This document shows, in pieces, positions 32,086 through 43,830 of a stretch of 64,000 nt of DNA (within the stretch, counting starts at the first letter, position 1; every line of letters begins with the position of its first letter). The stretch lies in NCBI GenBank assembly GCA_963585895.1, contig OY757939.1, positions 54,156,612-54,220,611 of the forward strand, in the 5' to 3' direction. Position numbers and translations under genes: made by a program. This DNA comes from Sepioteuthis lessoniana (Eukaryota > Mollusca > Cephalopoda > Myopsida > Loliginidae). The notes below the pieces were generated by a model, which had not been told where the DNA came from, ran no database searches, and saw only the letters and a program-made list of their open reading frames with translations.

Positions 32086-33379
32086 TATAATTTCCAGAAA
32101 TGATTTAACCTTTTAAGGGAGTGACTCAATTCCTAATAAGGGTAATGTTTATTTTTCTATATTTTTTAAAAATGCTTACAATGAAATATTCTTCAGAATT
32201 TTGAACAGATCTTTTTACTTTTTTCTTTTTACCAAATGGTTGAGGTAAGAAGTTGATCAGCTAAAAAGAGGATTGACTAAATGGAATCAAAACATCATAC
32301 AAGATCCTCATGACAAGATAAGAAGTAACTTATGTTAAGACAAGAGTTCCTTGCTCTTGGCATTAGAAGTTGGTACAAAGTTATCCGCCCTTGTTTTTGT
32401 TTTTTTTTTCTTTTTAGATTGTTTTACCCGCTTTCCAACATGGCCATTCAATGACAACAGATAAAATTCTCTCTCTCTCTACCCCTTGCCCTCCTAAAAG
32501 AAGGGTATAAATTTTCCTTTTTCCAACTTCCGTAAAGAACCAATCAATATGTTACATTTTTAAGAACACTAGCTAGTAACATTGTAACAAAGTACACTGC
32601 TTACCTAAATCATATAATTTATATATATTTTATATATCAATCATATCATATAATTTATATAATTTATTTATGAATTATATATGATTTATGAATAACCATA
32701 TCAACCATATTATATAATTCACATCTAAATTATATAATCAATAATTTATTGTATACATTAATTTACACATAATTTACATGCAAATCATATTAATCATATA
32801 ATAAGTAAAAATTTAAAAAATTCACAGAAATACCCACTAATATAAAATTTCCCAGAATTTTCTTTTCCTTGATTTGATATCCTAATTTGTGACTAGTCCT
32901 TTACTAATGAATTTTTACTACAACTAAGAGAATTTTGACAATAATAAAGAAAATAATTACTTCCTATGCATGTCTAAATCACTGAAGTTTCAGTAAAATT
33001 TGTGGCAATAATAAAAAGTCGTTCAGTTTTTTACTGTCTTTTTCTTTTATTTTATTTTGTTCAGTACTGTAATTGCTCATTTATTTTTGTATTCTCAAGA
33101 AGACGATAGTTGGAAATAAGTTTGCATCAACAGCAAATAAATATTTAAGTACATGGTTTCAAAAATTTAAATTAGTGATCGCTTAAAAGAATGTTACTTA
33201 AAGTAGAACAAATCTGAAAAAGAAATTCAAAACAAAAGTCGTATGAATTAATGATAATCTTGAAATAATTAAATAAATGGAATAGGATTTAAGTAGAAAT
33301 GCATTTATTTCGAAATATAATGTTGGATGTTTTACACTGTATGATAAATAACCATTCTTTTTTAATTTATTGCCAAAAT
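32086..33379. other. Unassigned AT-rich stretch
   Basis: Includes a palindrome-prone TATAATTTATATATATTTT region at about 32610-32780. No frames or repeats assigned. Confidence 0.5.
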
Positions 33380-33817
33380 AGACCTAGTGATTACATTTAT
33401 AGAAAGGCAGAACACAAGAATCGAAGCACAGGTAATGCATGGAGGAAAGGTCCCCTAAGACCAGGCAATTAACTTACTATCATCCACTCAGTATAAACAC
33501 CAGATGAGCCCACCCAAAGGCAAGTAGGTTAAGTTGTAGTTTCAGGAATTTCATTTTTATTCTATTTATTTTGATAACTCAGCCTCCAAAATCCAAAATA
33601 GGTAAAGTGATTTGGTTTATAGAAAGGCAGAACACAAAAATCAAGGCACAGGTAATGTTTGGAGGAAAGGTCCCCTGGGACCAGGCAATCAACTTACTAT
33701 CACCCACTCAACGCAAACGCCAGATGAGCCAACCTGAGAGCAAATAAGTTGAGTTGTAGTTCCAGAAATTTCATTTTTATCTTATTTATTTTGATAACCC
33801 AAAATCTTAAATGAACC

Positions 33818-34290
33818 TGTAGAGTCACAGAACCATTTCCTCTCACAAATCAATGCCCCTGCCAAGCCATTCGGTCACACACTGACCAATCAGGGGCAGA
33901 GCGCATTGATTCCTTCTTCCTCTCTAGAACTATTTTTTCTAGCTCTTTTTGGAAGTCACAATAAGTCAGTGAGAACCCAGCTGGCAGCAAAGACAGACCT
34001 CTCTCGCGTCCTCTGCTACGGACATTCCACATGGAACACCTTCATGGAAGGACATGCTGCTACTAGCTTCACACACAGGAGAACCAGCCTTGCAGTCAGT
34101 CACGCGAGCTACTTGCTACAGTGACACACACTTCCTACAAACTCAAGAACCAACATGCTAACCAGCAACACCAAAAAGAACCTTTTCTCACTCTGACTCG
34201 TTTACTTCTGCTACTATTATAAACCTTTCGTTGCTGTGTTTTCAAAAGAAGTTTCATTATTTATTTGTATTGTCAATTAATTTTTAGTGT
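33818..34290 (+). mobile_element. LTR-like insertion, ends unresolved
   Basis: A GC-richer segment begins about TGTAGAGTCACAG, with a CCAAT-like GACCAATCAGGGGCAG and a late TATAAACCTTTCG. It interrupts the 220-bp array and is followed by R68 sequence. No convincing terminal duplication was found, so an LTR is only a guess. Confidence 0.3.
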
Positions 34291-34299
34291 TATGGAAAC

Positions 34300-34615
34300 T
34301 AACCATTTAAACACTAAAAACATATGTCTTACATACAGTTAAATGGTTTCAAGTATTGCTATATAACTGTCACATTTTAACATTAGTCATTTGTTTGCAC
34401 ACAGTTTATTCTATTTGACCCGTAGGACCCTATCTGGTGCTACCAACCAGGGTCAGAGTGGACCTAGGAGCAATGCCAATGAAAGGGTATTCCACATTCC
34501 CCAAATCTCCTTGCCCTCAGATGGTTTAATGTCATATCTAGGTCACATGTGGGGGGTCTTACTGCTCTGCAGAGATTCAGTTGGTGTATTCTACACTCCC
34601 AGTTGACTGGGCTGA
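34300..34615 (+). repeat. R68 copy
   Basis: Module TACAGTTAAATGGTTTCAAG, then GTTCTATTT-like TTCTATTTGACCCGTAGGAC, AGAGTGGACCTAGGAGCAAT, the GGTCACATGTGG block and CAGTTGACTGGGC end. Confidence 0.75.
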
Positions 34616-34900
34616 ATCCAAAATAGATAAAATGATTTGGTTTATTGAAAGACATAGCACAAGAATCAACGTACAGGTAATGCTTGGGGGAAAGATCCCC
34701 TGGGACCAGGCAATCAACTTACTATCACCCACTCAGTGAAAATGCCAGATGAACCCACCCAAAAGCATGTAAGTAAAGTTGTGGTTCCAGAAATTTAATC
34801 TTTAATTTATTAATTTGATAACTCAGTATCCAAAGTCCAAATATCAGTAAAGTGATTTCGTAATTAGAAAGCCAGAAAACAAAAATCAAGGCACAGATAG

Positions 34901-35480
34901 AATAACCATTATCATTATAAGGAAATGGAATTGGCAAGCTTTGTTCAATTTCTGGATGAGGCTGTTTGGCTTTCACCATAGCTAAAACAAATAAACATTC
35001 AGTTGAAAAATAAAACAGCATTTTAAACACCCTAGAGATCTAGTAAAAATCAACCATTATTAATATTATTATCTAGAACTGCATCACTTATAATACAATA
35101 CTAACCAAAGTGACTGAAATCATTTTCTAGATGAAGTTATTTCACTACACAATAATGCCTTTGTAAAAATCATGACTATCACTTCTCTCTCTAGCTATGG
35201 CTAAACGGGACAGACCAAGCTCTTTCCTGACTATCTCTTCTCTCTCTAGCTATGGCTAAACAGGACAGACCGAGCTCTTTCCTGACTATCTCTTCTCTCT
35301 CTAGCTATGGCTAAACGGGACAGACCGAGCTCTTTCCTGACTATCTCTTCTCTCTCTAGCTATGGCTAAACGGGACAGACTGATCTCTGTCACTTTGGTA
35401 ACAGGTCTAGAAAAAGGAAAACTCAAAACAGTACTCTACTGAAAAATTGAACTTCTGTTACATCATGTTCACCGTGTAAA
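34901..35480 (+). mobile_element. Decayed SINE-B with 4 x 55-bp internal amplification
   Basis: Scattered SINE-B words (ATTTCTGGATGAGGCTGTTT, GGCTTTCACCATAGC) precede four tandem 55-bp units starting TATGGCTAAACGGGACAGAC at 35196, 35251, 35306 and 35361. The unit derives from the SINE-B CTCCAGCTATGGGTAAATAG region. The tail (AGAAAAAGGAAAACTC…TGTTACATCATGTTCACCG) follows. Confidence 0.75.
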
Positions 35481-35497
35481 ATAATTAGGGACCCTAG

Positions 35498-36235
35498 TGT
35501 TGTATAATCACATCATAATCATAAATGTTATAACTTTACATATACATATGCAAAAACACAGGTGGACTCAAATACAAGGAAATACACAACACATTAACAG
35601 ACGAACTCACTGTTGTTCAGGTACAAACGTTTATTAACGTCTTGACTTCTAAGTTCAGTTCTTCGACATGAGAAGAGAGAGATACAATTCTTAAAAGTCT
35701 TTCATATCATAATATGCTAACAAAACTCAAACGCTCGGCACATCTCGTGGAGTTTTAGATCTCCTTTCATCTTCGCTGGTCGGGACCGGAAAAACTGAAC
35801 CATATGCCTCAACAGTCGAAACCCAAACTTCTCAACACCATGGTCGGAACTCAACTTCTACTGTCCATCTACATGGCCCGAGTCGACTACCAACTCGACC
35901 GGTCCCCATTCGACAACCAACTGGACCGATCCCCAGTAAACTACCAACTCGACTGGCCCATAGCCGAGACTCAACTGACGTGTTTTTCAAAATATCCAAA
36001 TTCTCAGCCCATAGCTTCCAGGTATGACGTCATTCACACTCCAGCTGCATTTCCTATCTGGGGTTTATTATGACAATTGTGATTGTCGTATCCTCTGCAC
36101 AGAGCGTAAACTGTACCCAATGTCTGTGCACCTGAACTAAGAGCCAAATAGTTCAAAGCCCAACCAAACTGAATGATAAAATATAATTAACGAAAAATGA
36201 TTTATATAAAAAAATCATTCTGTAATTATATAACA
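35498..36235 (-). mobile_element. Solo LTR, family LTR-4 (TSD CTAG)
   Basis: Plus ends TGTTGTATAATC…AATTATATAACA are a near-perfect inversion. Flanked by CTAG (35494-35497 and 36236-36239). On the minus strand it carries GACAATCACAATTGTCATAA, GTGAATGACGTCAT and TTAATAAACGTTTGTACCTG. A CAACTCGAC…GGTCC(C)CA-type short duplication lies at about 35889-35960. Length 738 bp, the full-length member of the family. Confidence 0.9.
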
Positions 36236-36244
36236 CTAGTTGAT

Positions 36245-36792
36245 TGTGAGTTGTCTTTAGCAAGACTTACTGGTCACCCACACGACAGTGGAAAAGAAAG
36301 GAACATATATGAAAAGGGAGAAATGAATGGGGAAAGTCTAGACTGGGATTGCTGCAGATGTCTGGGTGAAAAATAGAAATGTATCAGCAGCAAATCGGCA
36401 ATCGGTTCTGATTGGTTAGAAAAAACTCAAATGGAAAAGTCGTTAGTGGGAATAGGGGTGGTGGATAGAAAACAGAAAAAAAGTTAGTTGGCTGCTGGAA
36501 CAAGCACATATTAGATCTACAACAGAAATCCAGAAAGATAATTCTAGGTCTGTGTCTACTCTCTCTCTCTCTCTCTTCTCACAATGTTTTATTTCTCTTT
36601 GTCTAGCTAACGTGGTCGACTCAATTTTCATATGTTCTTTTCTCTCTTCTTGACGTCTTCTAAAATGTGCAGTAGCGAATAAACTTTGGTATCAACAAAC
36701 CAAGACGGGTTTTTGTGTATTAGTCATTTTTTTCTCACAGCAAGGTTACAACAGAAGTCCGACTGACACTTAAGACATAGCACTACACTATA
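36245..36792 (+). mobile_element. Possible solo LTR adjacent to LTR-4 (TSD TGAT?)
   Basis: TGTGAGTTGTC start, AATAAACTTTGG at about 36680 and a GTTTTTGTGTATTAGTCATT U5-like end suggest an LTR. The only matching flank found is TGAT (36241-36244 and 36793-36796), with a non-canonical TA end. Tentative. Confidence 0.35.
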
Positions 36793-36799
36793 TGATATC

Positions 36800-38230
36800 A
36801 AATATTCCTTTTAATTACAAATAATTTACATACAGTTCTATGATTTCAAGTGTTCCTATCTATTACAAATAATTAGCACACAATTATAGGGTTTCAAGTA
36901 TTCCTATCTAATACTAATAATTTGAACACAATTATATGGTTTAAAGTAACTATTTATATTTAGGCTGGTTGGTTTGGTTTTAGGGCATATCAACCTTTGT
37001 AGGTTATCTAACGCCAAATCTATTTTTATGTAAATAATCAGTTCTATTTAAAACAATTCAGTTTAGCATGAGTATACAGTTTAATTGTCAAAAACATTTC
37101 TATTTAAAACTATTCAGTTTATTCAAACAGTTGTATACAACAATTCAGTTTAGTGTAAGTACAGTTTCAATGTCAAAAACAGTTCAATTTCAAACAATTC
37201 AGTTTAGCATAAGCACGCAGTTTAAACGTAAGTACAGTTTAATTGTAAAAAACATTTCTGGCTATTCAGTTTAGTTAAGCAGTTCTAATTTAGCTAATTC
37301 AGTTTAGTATAAGTACAGATTTTGTTTACACAGTTAAATGTCAAAACAGTTCTATGTTAGACAATTCAGTTTAGTGTAAATACAGTTTCAATGTCAAAAA
37401 ACAGTTCTATTTTAAATAATTCAATTTAGCATAAGCACGCAGTTTAAATGTAAGTACGGTTTGAGTTTAGCATAAGCACACAGTTTAAATGTAAGTATGG
37501 TTTAATTGTCAAAAACATTTCTATTTAAAGCTATTCAGTTTAATCAAACAATTCAGATTAGCATAAGTATGCCATTAGTTCTATTTAACCCATAGATAGG
37601 GCCCTATCAAGTGCTACCCTGCCGAGCAAGAGTGGACCTTGGAGCAATGGCAATGAATGGGTACTCCATATTCCCCAAAGCCCCAGCATTACTGGGACCT
37701 CACCCTCAGATCATTCAGTGTCATATCCAGAACACTCATTGGTGGGGTTTTACCCCTGTGCAGAGGTGCAGTCAGTGTATTCTACAGCCCCAGCCAACTG
37801 GGCAGTACACAAATTTAAATGACAAAACAGTTTTATTTCAGATAATTCAGTTTAGCATAAGTACACAGTTTAGACGTCAAAACAGTTCTACTTAGAGCAA
37901 TTCAGTTTAGCAGTTTAAATATAAAAACAGTTCTATTTTAAACAATTCAATTTAGCATAAATACGCAGTTTAAATGCAAAAATCAGTATTGTGAAGGAAG
38001 CACAGTTTCGTTCTATTTGACCCATACATAGGACCCTTATCAGGTGCTACCACTCCGGGCAAGAGTTGACCTGGGAGCGATGGCAATGAAGGGATACTCC
38101 GCATTCCCCAAAGCTCCAGCATTACTGGAAACTCACCATCAGATTGTTTAGTGTCATATCCAGGACACTCATTGGGGGGGGATCTTACCCCTCTGCAGAG
38201 GTGCAGTTGGTGTATTTATATTTAATAATC
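36800..38230 (+). repeat. R68, long multi-module copy (at least two joined copies)
   Basis: TTTGAACAC/TTTAAATGG modules, then at 36962 the GGTTGGTTTGGTTTTAGGGC head, many 'AAAACAATTCAGTTTAGCATAAG' modules in irregular tandem, and the GACCCATAGATAGGGCCC…GTGTATTCTACAG block at 37585-37800. A second series ends in the same block at 38010-38215. Units vary by substitution and length. Non-coding. Confidence 0.8.
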
Positions 38231-38266
38231 ATTTGTTGGCACAGACTTATATGGTTTCAAGCATTC

Positions 38267-38568
38267 CTATACCCAACCTCTCCGCTCGGGCAAGATATGA
38301 CACAAGGTCAATTTTTAACCGGAGTTTAACAGGGTTGAATTCAGAGTTTTCCTTCTCCTAGATTAGTTGCCTCACCAAGGCTGAAGAACCCAGTCTGCCC
38401 TACTATTTACTCATAGCTTGAGGGAGAATAATTGGATTCATACCTTTCCCAAGGGTATTAGTGCTATGTGAAAATGCAATCAGTCTCGTCAAGGATTTGA
38501 ACTCGTGTTGCCGTGTCCTTTCTTACGATGATAACCATTACACCACGGGTACCTCCTCTTTTCAAGCA
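38267..38568 (-). mobile_element. SINE-B, full-length
   Basis: CCCAACCTCTCCGCTCGGGC tail complement to the head complement CCATTACACCACGGGTACCT, with B box complement GGATTTGAACTCG. Confidence 0.85.
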
Positions 38569-38789
38569 TTCCTATTCAAAACTAATATTTTTAAACAGAA
38601 CCATTTGATCAATAGATGGAACTACAATAAATACAATTCTTTATTCACATGCAACAACCTTGCAGCAAAAATAAGTTCATATTAGGAGAAACAAAATTAT
38701 ACACACTCATTTCAATGGATATTTCTCTATAACAGTATAAAACACAGGTTGGTTGGTTGGTTGGTTGGTTTCTTTGGGTTTTATGGCAT

Positions 38790-39018
38790 ATTTGGTTTGG
38801 TTTGGTTTCTTTGTTTAATGGCATATCAACTCTTTTTAGGTTATTTAATGCCGAAGCCATTCTCCTAGAAGAACAGTAGTGGTACTATTTCACCCATAGC
38901 TGGGAGGATAAGGGGGTTCATACCTTTCCCGAAAGTGAACGTAACAGCGCGACTGGAGTACAAACTCACGTACTACAATTCCGCAGTCCATAGCTTTAAC
39001 CATTACACCACGAGGACG
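38790..39018 (-). mobile_element. SINE-C, full-length
   Basis: Tail complement GGCATATCAACTCTTTTTAGG, through CATAGCTGGGAGGATAAGGG and GGAGTACAAACTCACG (B box region), to CCATTACACCACGAGGACGC. Confidence 0.85.
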
Positions 39019-39585
39019 CCCCCGGTTTTATGGCATATCAACCTTTGTAGGTTATTTAACGCCAAATCCATTTTTATGTAAATAATCTGTTCTTTTTAAA
39101 ACAATTCAGTTTAGCATAAGTACACAGTTTAATTGTCAAAAACATTTCTATTTCAAACTATTCAAGCAGTTATATCTAACAATTCAGTTAAGTGCAAATA
39201 CAGTTTTAATGTCGAAAAAAAGTTCTATTTAAAATAATTCAGTTAAGCATAAGCACACAGTTTAAATGTAAGTACAGTTTAATTGTCAAAAATATTTCTA
39301 TTTCAAGCTATTCAGTTTACTCAAACAATTCAGTTTAGCATTAGTATGTTGTTAGTTCTATTTAACCCATAGATATGACCCTTATCAGGTGCTACCACTC
39401 CAGGCCAGAGTGGATCTGGGAGCAATGGCAATGAAGGGGTACTCCGCATTCCCCAAAGCTCCAGCACTGCTGGAACCTCACCATCAGATTGTTTAGTGTC
39501 ATATCAGGACACTCTTTAGGGGGGGTCTTACCCCTCAGCAGAGGTGCAGTCGGTGTATTCTACTGCCCCCAGCTGACTGGGCAAT
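39019..39585 (+). repeat. R68 copy
   Basis: Starts with the shared ATGGCATATCAACCTTTGTA end. Four or more 'CAATTCAGTT(T/A)AGC' modules follow, then GACCCTTATCAGGTGCTACC through GTGTATTCTACTGCCCCCAG. 39586-40286 after it is AT-rich and unassigned, with a GAGGCCTCTGTGCCATATTT, AAGCAAAGCTTAG piece at about 39911. Confidence 0.8.
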
Positions 39586-40286
39586 AAAACACAGGAATTA
39601 TAGATATAAGTTAATTTCGGTCATCCCGTCTTGAATATGGCGAGGCATGTGGAAAAAAAAAATGTTAGTTATATATAGTTCTTGTGTATAATACACCCCC
39701 ACACCCAACTTTTAGGCTGAGAAATCTGGGAAATCTTATACACAAATAATTAGGATGTCTTTTTTTTTTTCTCTTTTTTTCTTTTTTCTACTCATTCAAC
39801 ACCTCCTGTATTTTTTTTTTTTCACCTTTATTTTTATTGTTTTAATTTTATTTTCAAATAAATGTTGATCCTTTCTGCATTACAATCTGAAGTTGTCTAC
39901 TGTAAACAACCTGAGGCCTCTGTGCCATATTTAAGCAAAGCTTAGTAAATAAATACAGTCAGCAGTTGTCTACCTCCTGGTTTGCCACCACACATCAATT
40001 TTCTGCCACAATTCCCTGTCACTCCTTTCAGTCAACAAGGATTCTGGGTCAGAAATTTTGGCTGGCCTCTCTTGGCCTTCACTAAGGGCTATACCCCCAC
40101 CACCACCACATGTCATCTATCAGCAAAATAGTAAGGCCTGCATAACAATACGAAGTCAATTAAGTCTTGTGTAGTTCTCATCTACCTTTTTCTCCAAGTG
40201 TTATGCAACTATACAATATGAAGTCAATCAAGTCTTTTATTATAATTTTCCTACAGCCAAAATATCATGCTTAAAGCAACTATATA

Positions 40287-40965
40287 CCTTTCCCAGTTCA
40301 AAATGGGAGTAGTTCAGTTCAAAATGGGAATAGTTCAGTTCAAAATAGAAAAATTATTATAAGTATAAATATAAAAAATATTTTATAAATTATTTTAGCA
40401 ATAAAATTGTTAACATTTTATAATTCAAAAAAAAATTCTTCAAATCAATTATTAGAACACAACATCTTCTAATGCTACAGCTGCAGGAATTTTAGATTGA
40501 ATTCCAGCTATGAAACGATTGCATACTTCTGGTGTAACCCTTCCCAATTCTTCCTCAATTAATGAAGTCAAAGCTCTTGCCCTTTGTTCAGTAATTGACA
40601 AGCCATCTCTTCTCTCCATTGCAAGAATACTCACAATTTTAGCAGCCAATTCCTGCTTGACGTAAACTTTGTTTAAAGACCATACTGGTTAATTTCAAAA
40701 TGGAAATAGTTCAGTTCAAAATAAGAAATTTAAAATAAAAAAAATTAAATTTATAAATATCTTTGGTGCTACAACAAGGTATTGATTTGTTAAATTTTTT
40801 TTTATATTAGAAAATGTTAACAATTTTATTGCTAAAATAATTTATAAAATATTTTTTATATTTATACTTATAATAATTTTTCCATTTTGAACTGAACTAT
40901 TCCCATTTTGAACTGAACTACTCCCATTTTTGAACTGAACTACTCCCATTTTGAACTGGAAAAGG
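40287..40965. mobile_element. Palindromic DNA transposon relic with transposase C-terminus
   Basis: Terminal inverted repeats of roughly 145 bp run from CCTTT(C/T)CCAGTTCAAAATGG inward, each with three or four tandem AGTTCAAAATGGGA(A/G) sub-units. They are bounded by TATA on both sides (40283-40286 and 40966-40969), consistent with a TA target. Between them, minus strand 40649-40452 encodes MAAKIVSILAMERRDGLSIT, then ALTSLIEEELGRVTPEVC and NRFIAGIQSKIPAAVALE before a stop. Its pattern (E-x-x-x-x-x-V-T-P-E-V-C…F-I-x-x-I-x-x-K-I) resembles the extreme C-terminus of Tc1/IS630-type DDE transposases. Internal deletion has removed the catalytic part. Confidence 0.7.
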
Positions 40966-41089
40966 TATAGTGGTTGAAGGTTCAATCCTCACTACAGGCG
41001 AGTAACAATACAGGAATACTTAACACTTGTACCCGGTTATGGATAACGAAATCAGAACAGGTGACCCCTGTGGATTCAATAAAGGACGT

Positions 41090-41200
41090 AGTTTGAAGTT
41101 CCATGTAGGTTCCCGAGTTTGACAAACACCTGAAGAAGGCCAGAGGACATATCAGCCGAAACGTTGTGGAAAAAACAATAAAGATGAAGACAATAGTCCG
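41090..41200 (+). mobile_element. Penelope-like hammerhead-type motif
   Basis: CACCTGAAGAAGGCC (41137-41151) … CAGCCGAAACGTTGTGG (41152-41180 region) gives the CTGANGA / GAAAC pair with GGC/GCC as a short stem between. This is the word order of hammerheads in Penelope-like terminal repeats. GTG after CGTT can pair with CAC before CTGA. Flanking sequence (40970-41230) is otherwise unassigned. Confidence 0.45.
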
Positions 41201-41386
41201 AAAACCCTTAATGATAAAAATCATCAAGCTTCATTTTAAAAATTCAGACAAATGACATTCAGAACTTGAAAAGAAAAAATAACTTAAAACATTAAACATG
41301 GAATTTTGAATTGTTTCTACCCATACTATTAAAATGAGATCATTTGAATGAGAATTGGTTATAAGATGATATCAATCTTTCTGAAA

Positions 41387-41422
<36 letters not shown>

Positions 41423-41426
41423 TTGC

Positions 41427-41705
41427 CAACCCCTCCGCTCGGGCAGGATATGACACAAGGTCAATTTTTAAGCGGAGTTTAACAGGTTTGAATTCAGAGT
41501 TTTCCTTCTCCTAGACTAGTTGCCTCACCAAGGCTGAAGAACCTAGTCTGCCCTACTATTTACCCATTACTGAAGGGAGAATAATTGGATTCATACCTTT
41601 CCCAAGGGTATTAGTGCTATGTGAAATGCAATCAGTCTCATCCAGGATTTGAACTCGTATCACCATGTCCATTTCCTACAATGATAACCATTACACCATG
41701 GGCAC
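41427..41705 (-). mobile_element. SINE-B, full-length
   Basis: CAACCCCTCCGCTCGGGCAG to CCATTACACCATGGGCACC, typical family copy. A (TA)n run abuts both ends. 41706-42089 has nothing but short GA/T runs. Confidence 0.9.
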
Positions 41706-42089
41706 CACATTATATATATATATATAGATAGGTAAATAGATAGAGAGAGAGAAAGGTACAATTCCCCTTCCCTTCTGTATCCTCCTTCATTTCTCTTTCT
41801 TGACTTCATTACTCTCTCATTTCAGTATCTTTCTTTTACTGTATTGACCTTTAAAAAGAGGGGGGGAGCTATACAAAATTCAGTTAAAACACCTTTTCTT
41901 TGCCAGTGAATGACATTTCTATACCTGAAAAGAAAAAAAAACAAAACATTGAATTATATCAATTGAAATGAAATGATATCAATTTTTCTTAAATACCCTG
42001 TATTATATTCTTCAACATCAAAGAAAGGCATAAACCTGTTGCTTCTCTCCTAGGTAATTAACAGGAAAGACTGGACTCTCCAAGATTGA

Positions 42090-42610
42090 TAACAGCCCAG
42101 TTGGCTAAGGGTTGGTAGAATTTGCTGACTGCATCTCAGCAGAGGGGTAACATACCCTACCAATGAGTATCCTGAATATGACACTAAACAATCTGATAGT
42201 AAAGCACAAGTACTGGAGCTGTGGGGAATGTGGAGTACTCCTTCATTGCTACTATTCTCAAGTCCACCTTGAACTGGAGTGCAAGTACTTGTTAGGGTTC
42301 TATCTATGGGTCAAATAGAAATATGTAATCATTTTCTAAACTTGAAACCATTTAACCGAGAGCAAACAAATTACTGTCAAATTGAATCATTGATATTACA
42401 AGGCTTAGAACTATTTAATTGAATGTAAATAAAACTATTAGTATTAGATAGCAATACTTGAAACTATTTAATTGTGTGCAAACAAATGAACTCTGGCTTG
42501 TTTCAAAATAATTACTATTCTTTCACAAATCATATATATTTAATATATATGATTAAATAGCATCTGGCATTAAATAACTCACAAGAGTTGGTATGCTATG
42601 AAATATACAA
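42090..42610 (-). repeat. R68 copy, reverse orientation
   Basis: CCCAGTTGGCTAAGGGTTGG, TAGAATTTGCTGACTGCATC, then AACAATCTGATAG, modules, and the tail GGCATTAAATAACTCACAAG, AGTTGGTATGC. In this orientation the shared SINE-C tail is at its 3' end. Confidence 0.75.
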
Positions 42611-42709
42611 CCAACCAACCTGGCTTGATAAGGCAACCAGTTTAGGAAGCCTACCTTCGTAACTCTGTAATTTACCAGTGTTGTGATTCAATCTCATTCT
42701 GGCTGTGAT

Positions 42710-42895
42710 TTTTGGTTTCTTTGTTTAATGGCATATCAACCTTCATGGGTTATTTAATAACAAAGTCATCCTTGTAGAAGAACAATGGTCATATTATTTA
42801 ACACATAGCTGAAGGAATAAGGAGCTTCATACCTTTCCAAAAGGTATTAGTTTGAAAGTGAACCTGATGTTCTCATTCTGGCAACTTCTGCTAAG
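42710..42895 (-). mobile_element. SINE-C, 3' two-thirds
   Basis: GGTTTCTTTGTTTAATGGCA, TATCAACCTTCATGGG, through ACACATAGCTGAAGGAATAA to GAAAGTGAACCTGATG. The tRNA head is lost. Confidence 0.75.
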
Positions 42896-43002
42896 TTCTT
42901 TTACTACCCTTGTTAAAAATTATGGAATCAGCACACTTAAAGAATGTTCACTTCAGGTTTTTTATTTAGCAGTAAATTAACTATCATCAAATTTCACTGG
43001 AG

Positions 43003-43289
43003 GTGCCCGTGGTGTAGTCGTTATCACCGTAGGAAATGAACACGGCGATACGAGTTCAAATCCTGGACAATACTGATTGCATTTCACATAGCACTAATAC
43101 CCTTCGGAAAGGTATGAATCCAATTATTCTCCCTCCAGCTATGAGTAAATAGTAGGACAGACTAGGTTCTTCAGCCTTGGTTAGGCAACTAGTCTAGGAG
43201 AAGGAAAACTCTGAATTCAAACCTGTTAAACTCCGCTTAAAAATTGACCTTGTGTCATATCCTGCCCGAGCGGAGGGGTTGGTAAATAG
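43003..43289 (+). mobile_element. SINE-B, full-length
   Basis: Head GGAGGTGCCCGTGGTGTAGT, B box CGAGTTCAAATCCTGG, body, and tail GCCCGAGCGGAGGGGTTGGT. Useful as the family reference. Confidence 0.9.
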
Positions 43290-43830
43290 TATCATCAAAT
43301 TTCACTAGGTCTTCCAAACTACATCCTGTGTCCGCACAGAGCTGATGTAAATAAGTTCTTGCTGGTCGGCCAACACTGGCACATCCATGTGTAGTGGTCC
43401 ATAGAAGACCGTCACTTATGAGGTCACCCTTACTTCTCCAGCAGTGTCTCACATGTCTTGTTCATCTTATTTGGATAGTTTTTAAGAAGGGAGGAAAGTG
43501 GTCATACAGCTGTTGTTACATGGGGTTTTGCTTCCAGGATTTGGTCAAAATAGCTCAGAGCATTATGTAATCCCCATCTAACTTTTTCTCGACGCATTTT
43601 GTTAACATCCATGTGGCACATCCATACAATAGTATTGACACAGTCACAGCTTGGAAGAAGTCCTGTTTTACTTTATCGGATAGATCTGATTTCAATATGA
43701 TCAACACCCGATTAATAGCAGTCCTCACCTTTGCTAGGCATATATCAACATGACTTTCAATAGATGAAACAGTGTTGCCGAGGTACGTAAATTGTTTAAT
43801 TTCAGAGGTTTGCCACTTGGAGTGGAGATG
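43290..43830 (-). mobile_element. RTE-like LINE 3' end, second subfamily
   Basis: Minus strand reads RHCWRSKGDLISDGLLWTTT, HGCASVGRPARTYLHQLCAD and TGCSLEDLVKFDD before joining the SINE-B tail. Upstream, decayed equivalents of TYLGNTVSSIES and the Lys-rich region follow to about 43830. The 'ARTYLHQLCADTGCSLEDL' version differs from the 'ARTYIQQLCEDTGC(S/N)PEDL' subfamily of 8.4, 11.2 and 17.6 kb. Frames broken. Confidence 0.75.

Larger units (their letters stand above)
33380..34900. repeat. 220-bp tandem repeat, four units, interrupted at 33818-34620
   Basis: Units marked by AGAAAGGCAGAACACAA(G/A)AATC, GGAGGAAAGGTCCCCT and ACTTACTATCA(T/C)CCACTCA start near 33401, 33621, 34645 and (partial) 34865. 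The spacing is 220 bp within each pair. An 800-bp insertion separates the second and third units. No protein-coding reading across units. Confidence 0.8.

Noticed and set aside
35804..36073. 89-codon frame with YQLD(R/W)SP-type repeats
   Set aside because: Lies wholly inside a solo LTR, antisense to it; short internal duplication only.
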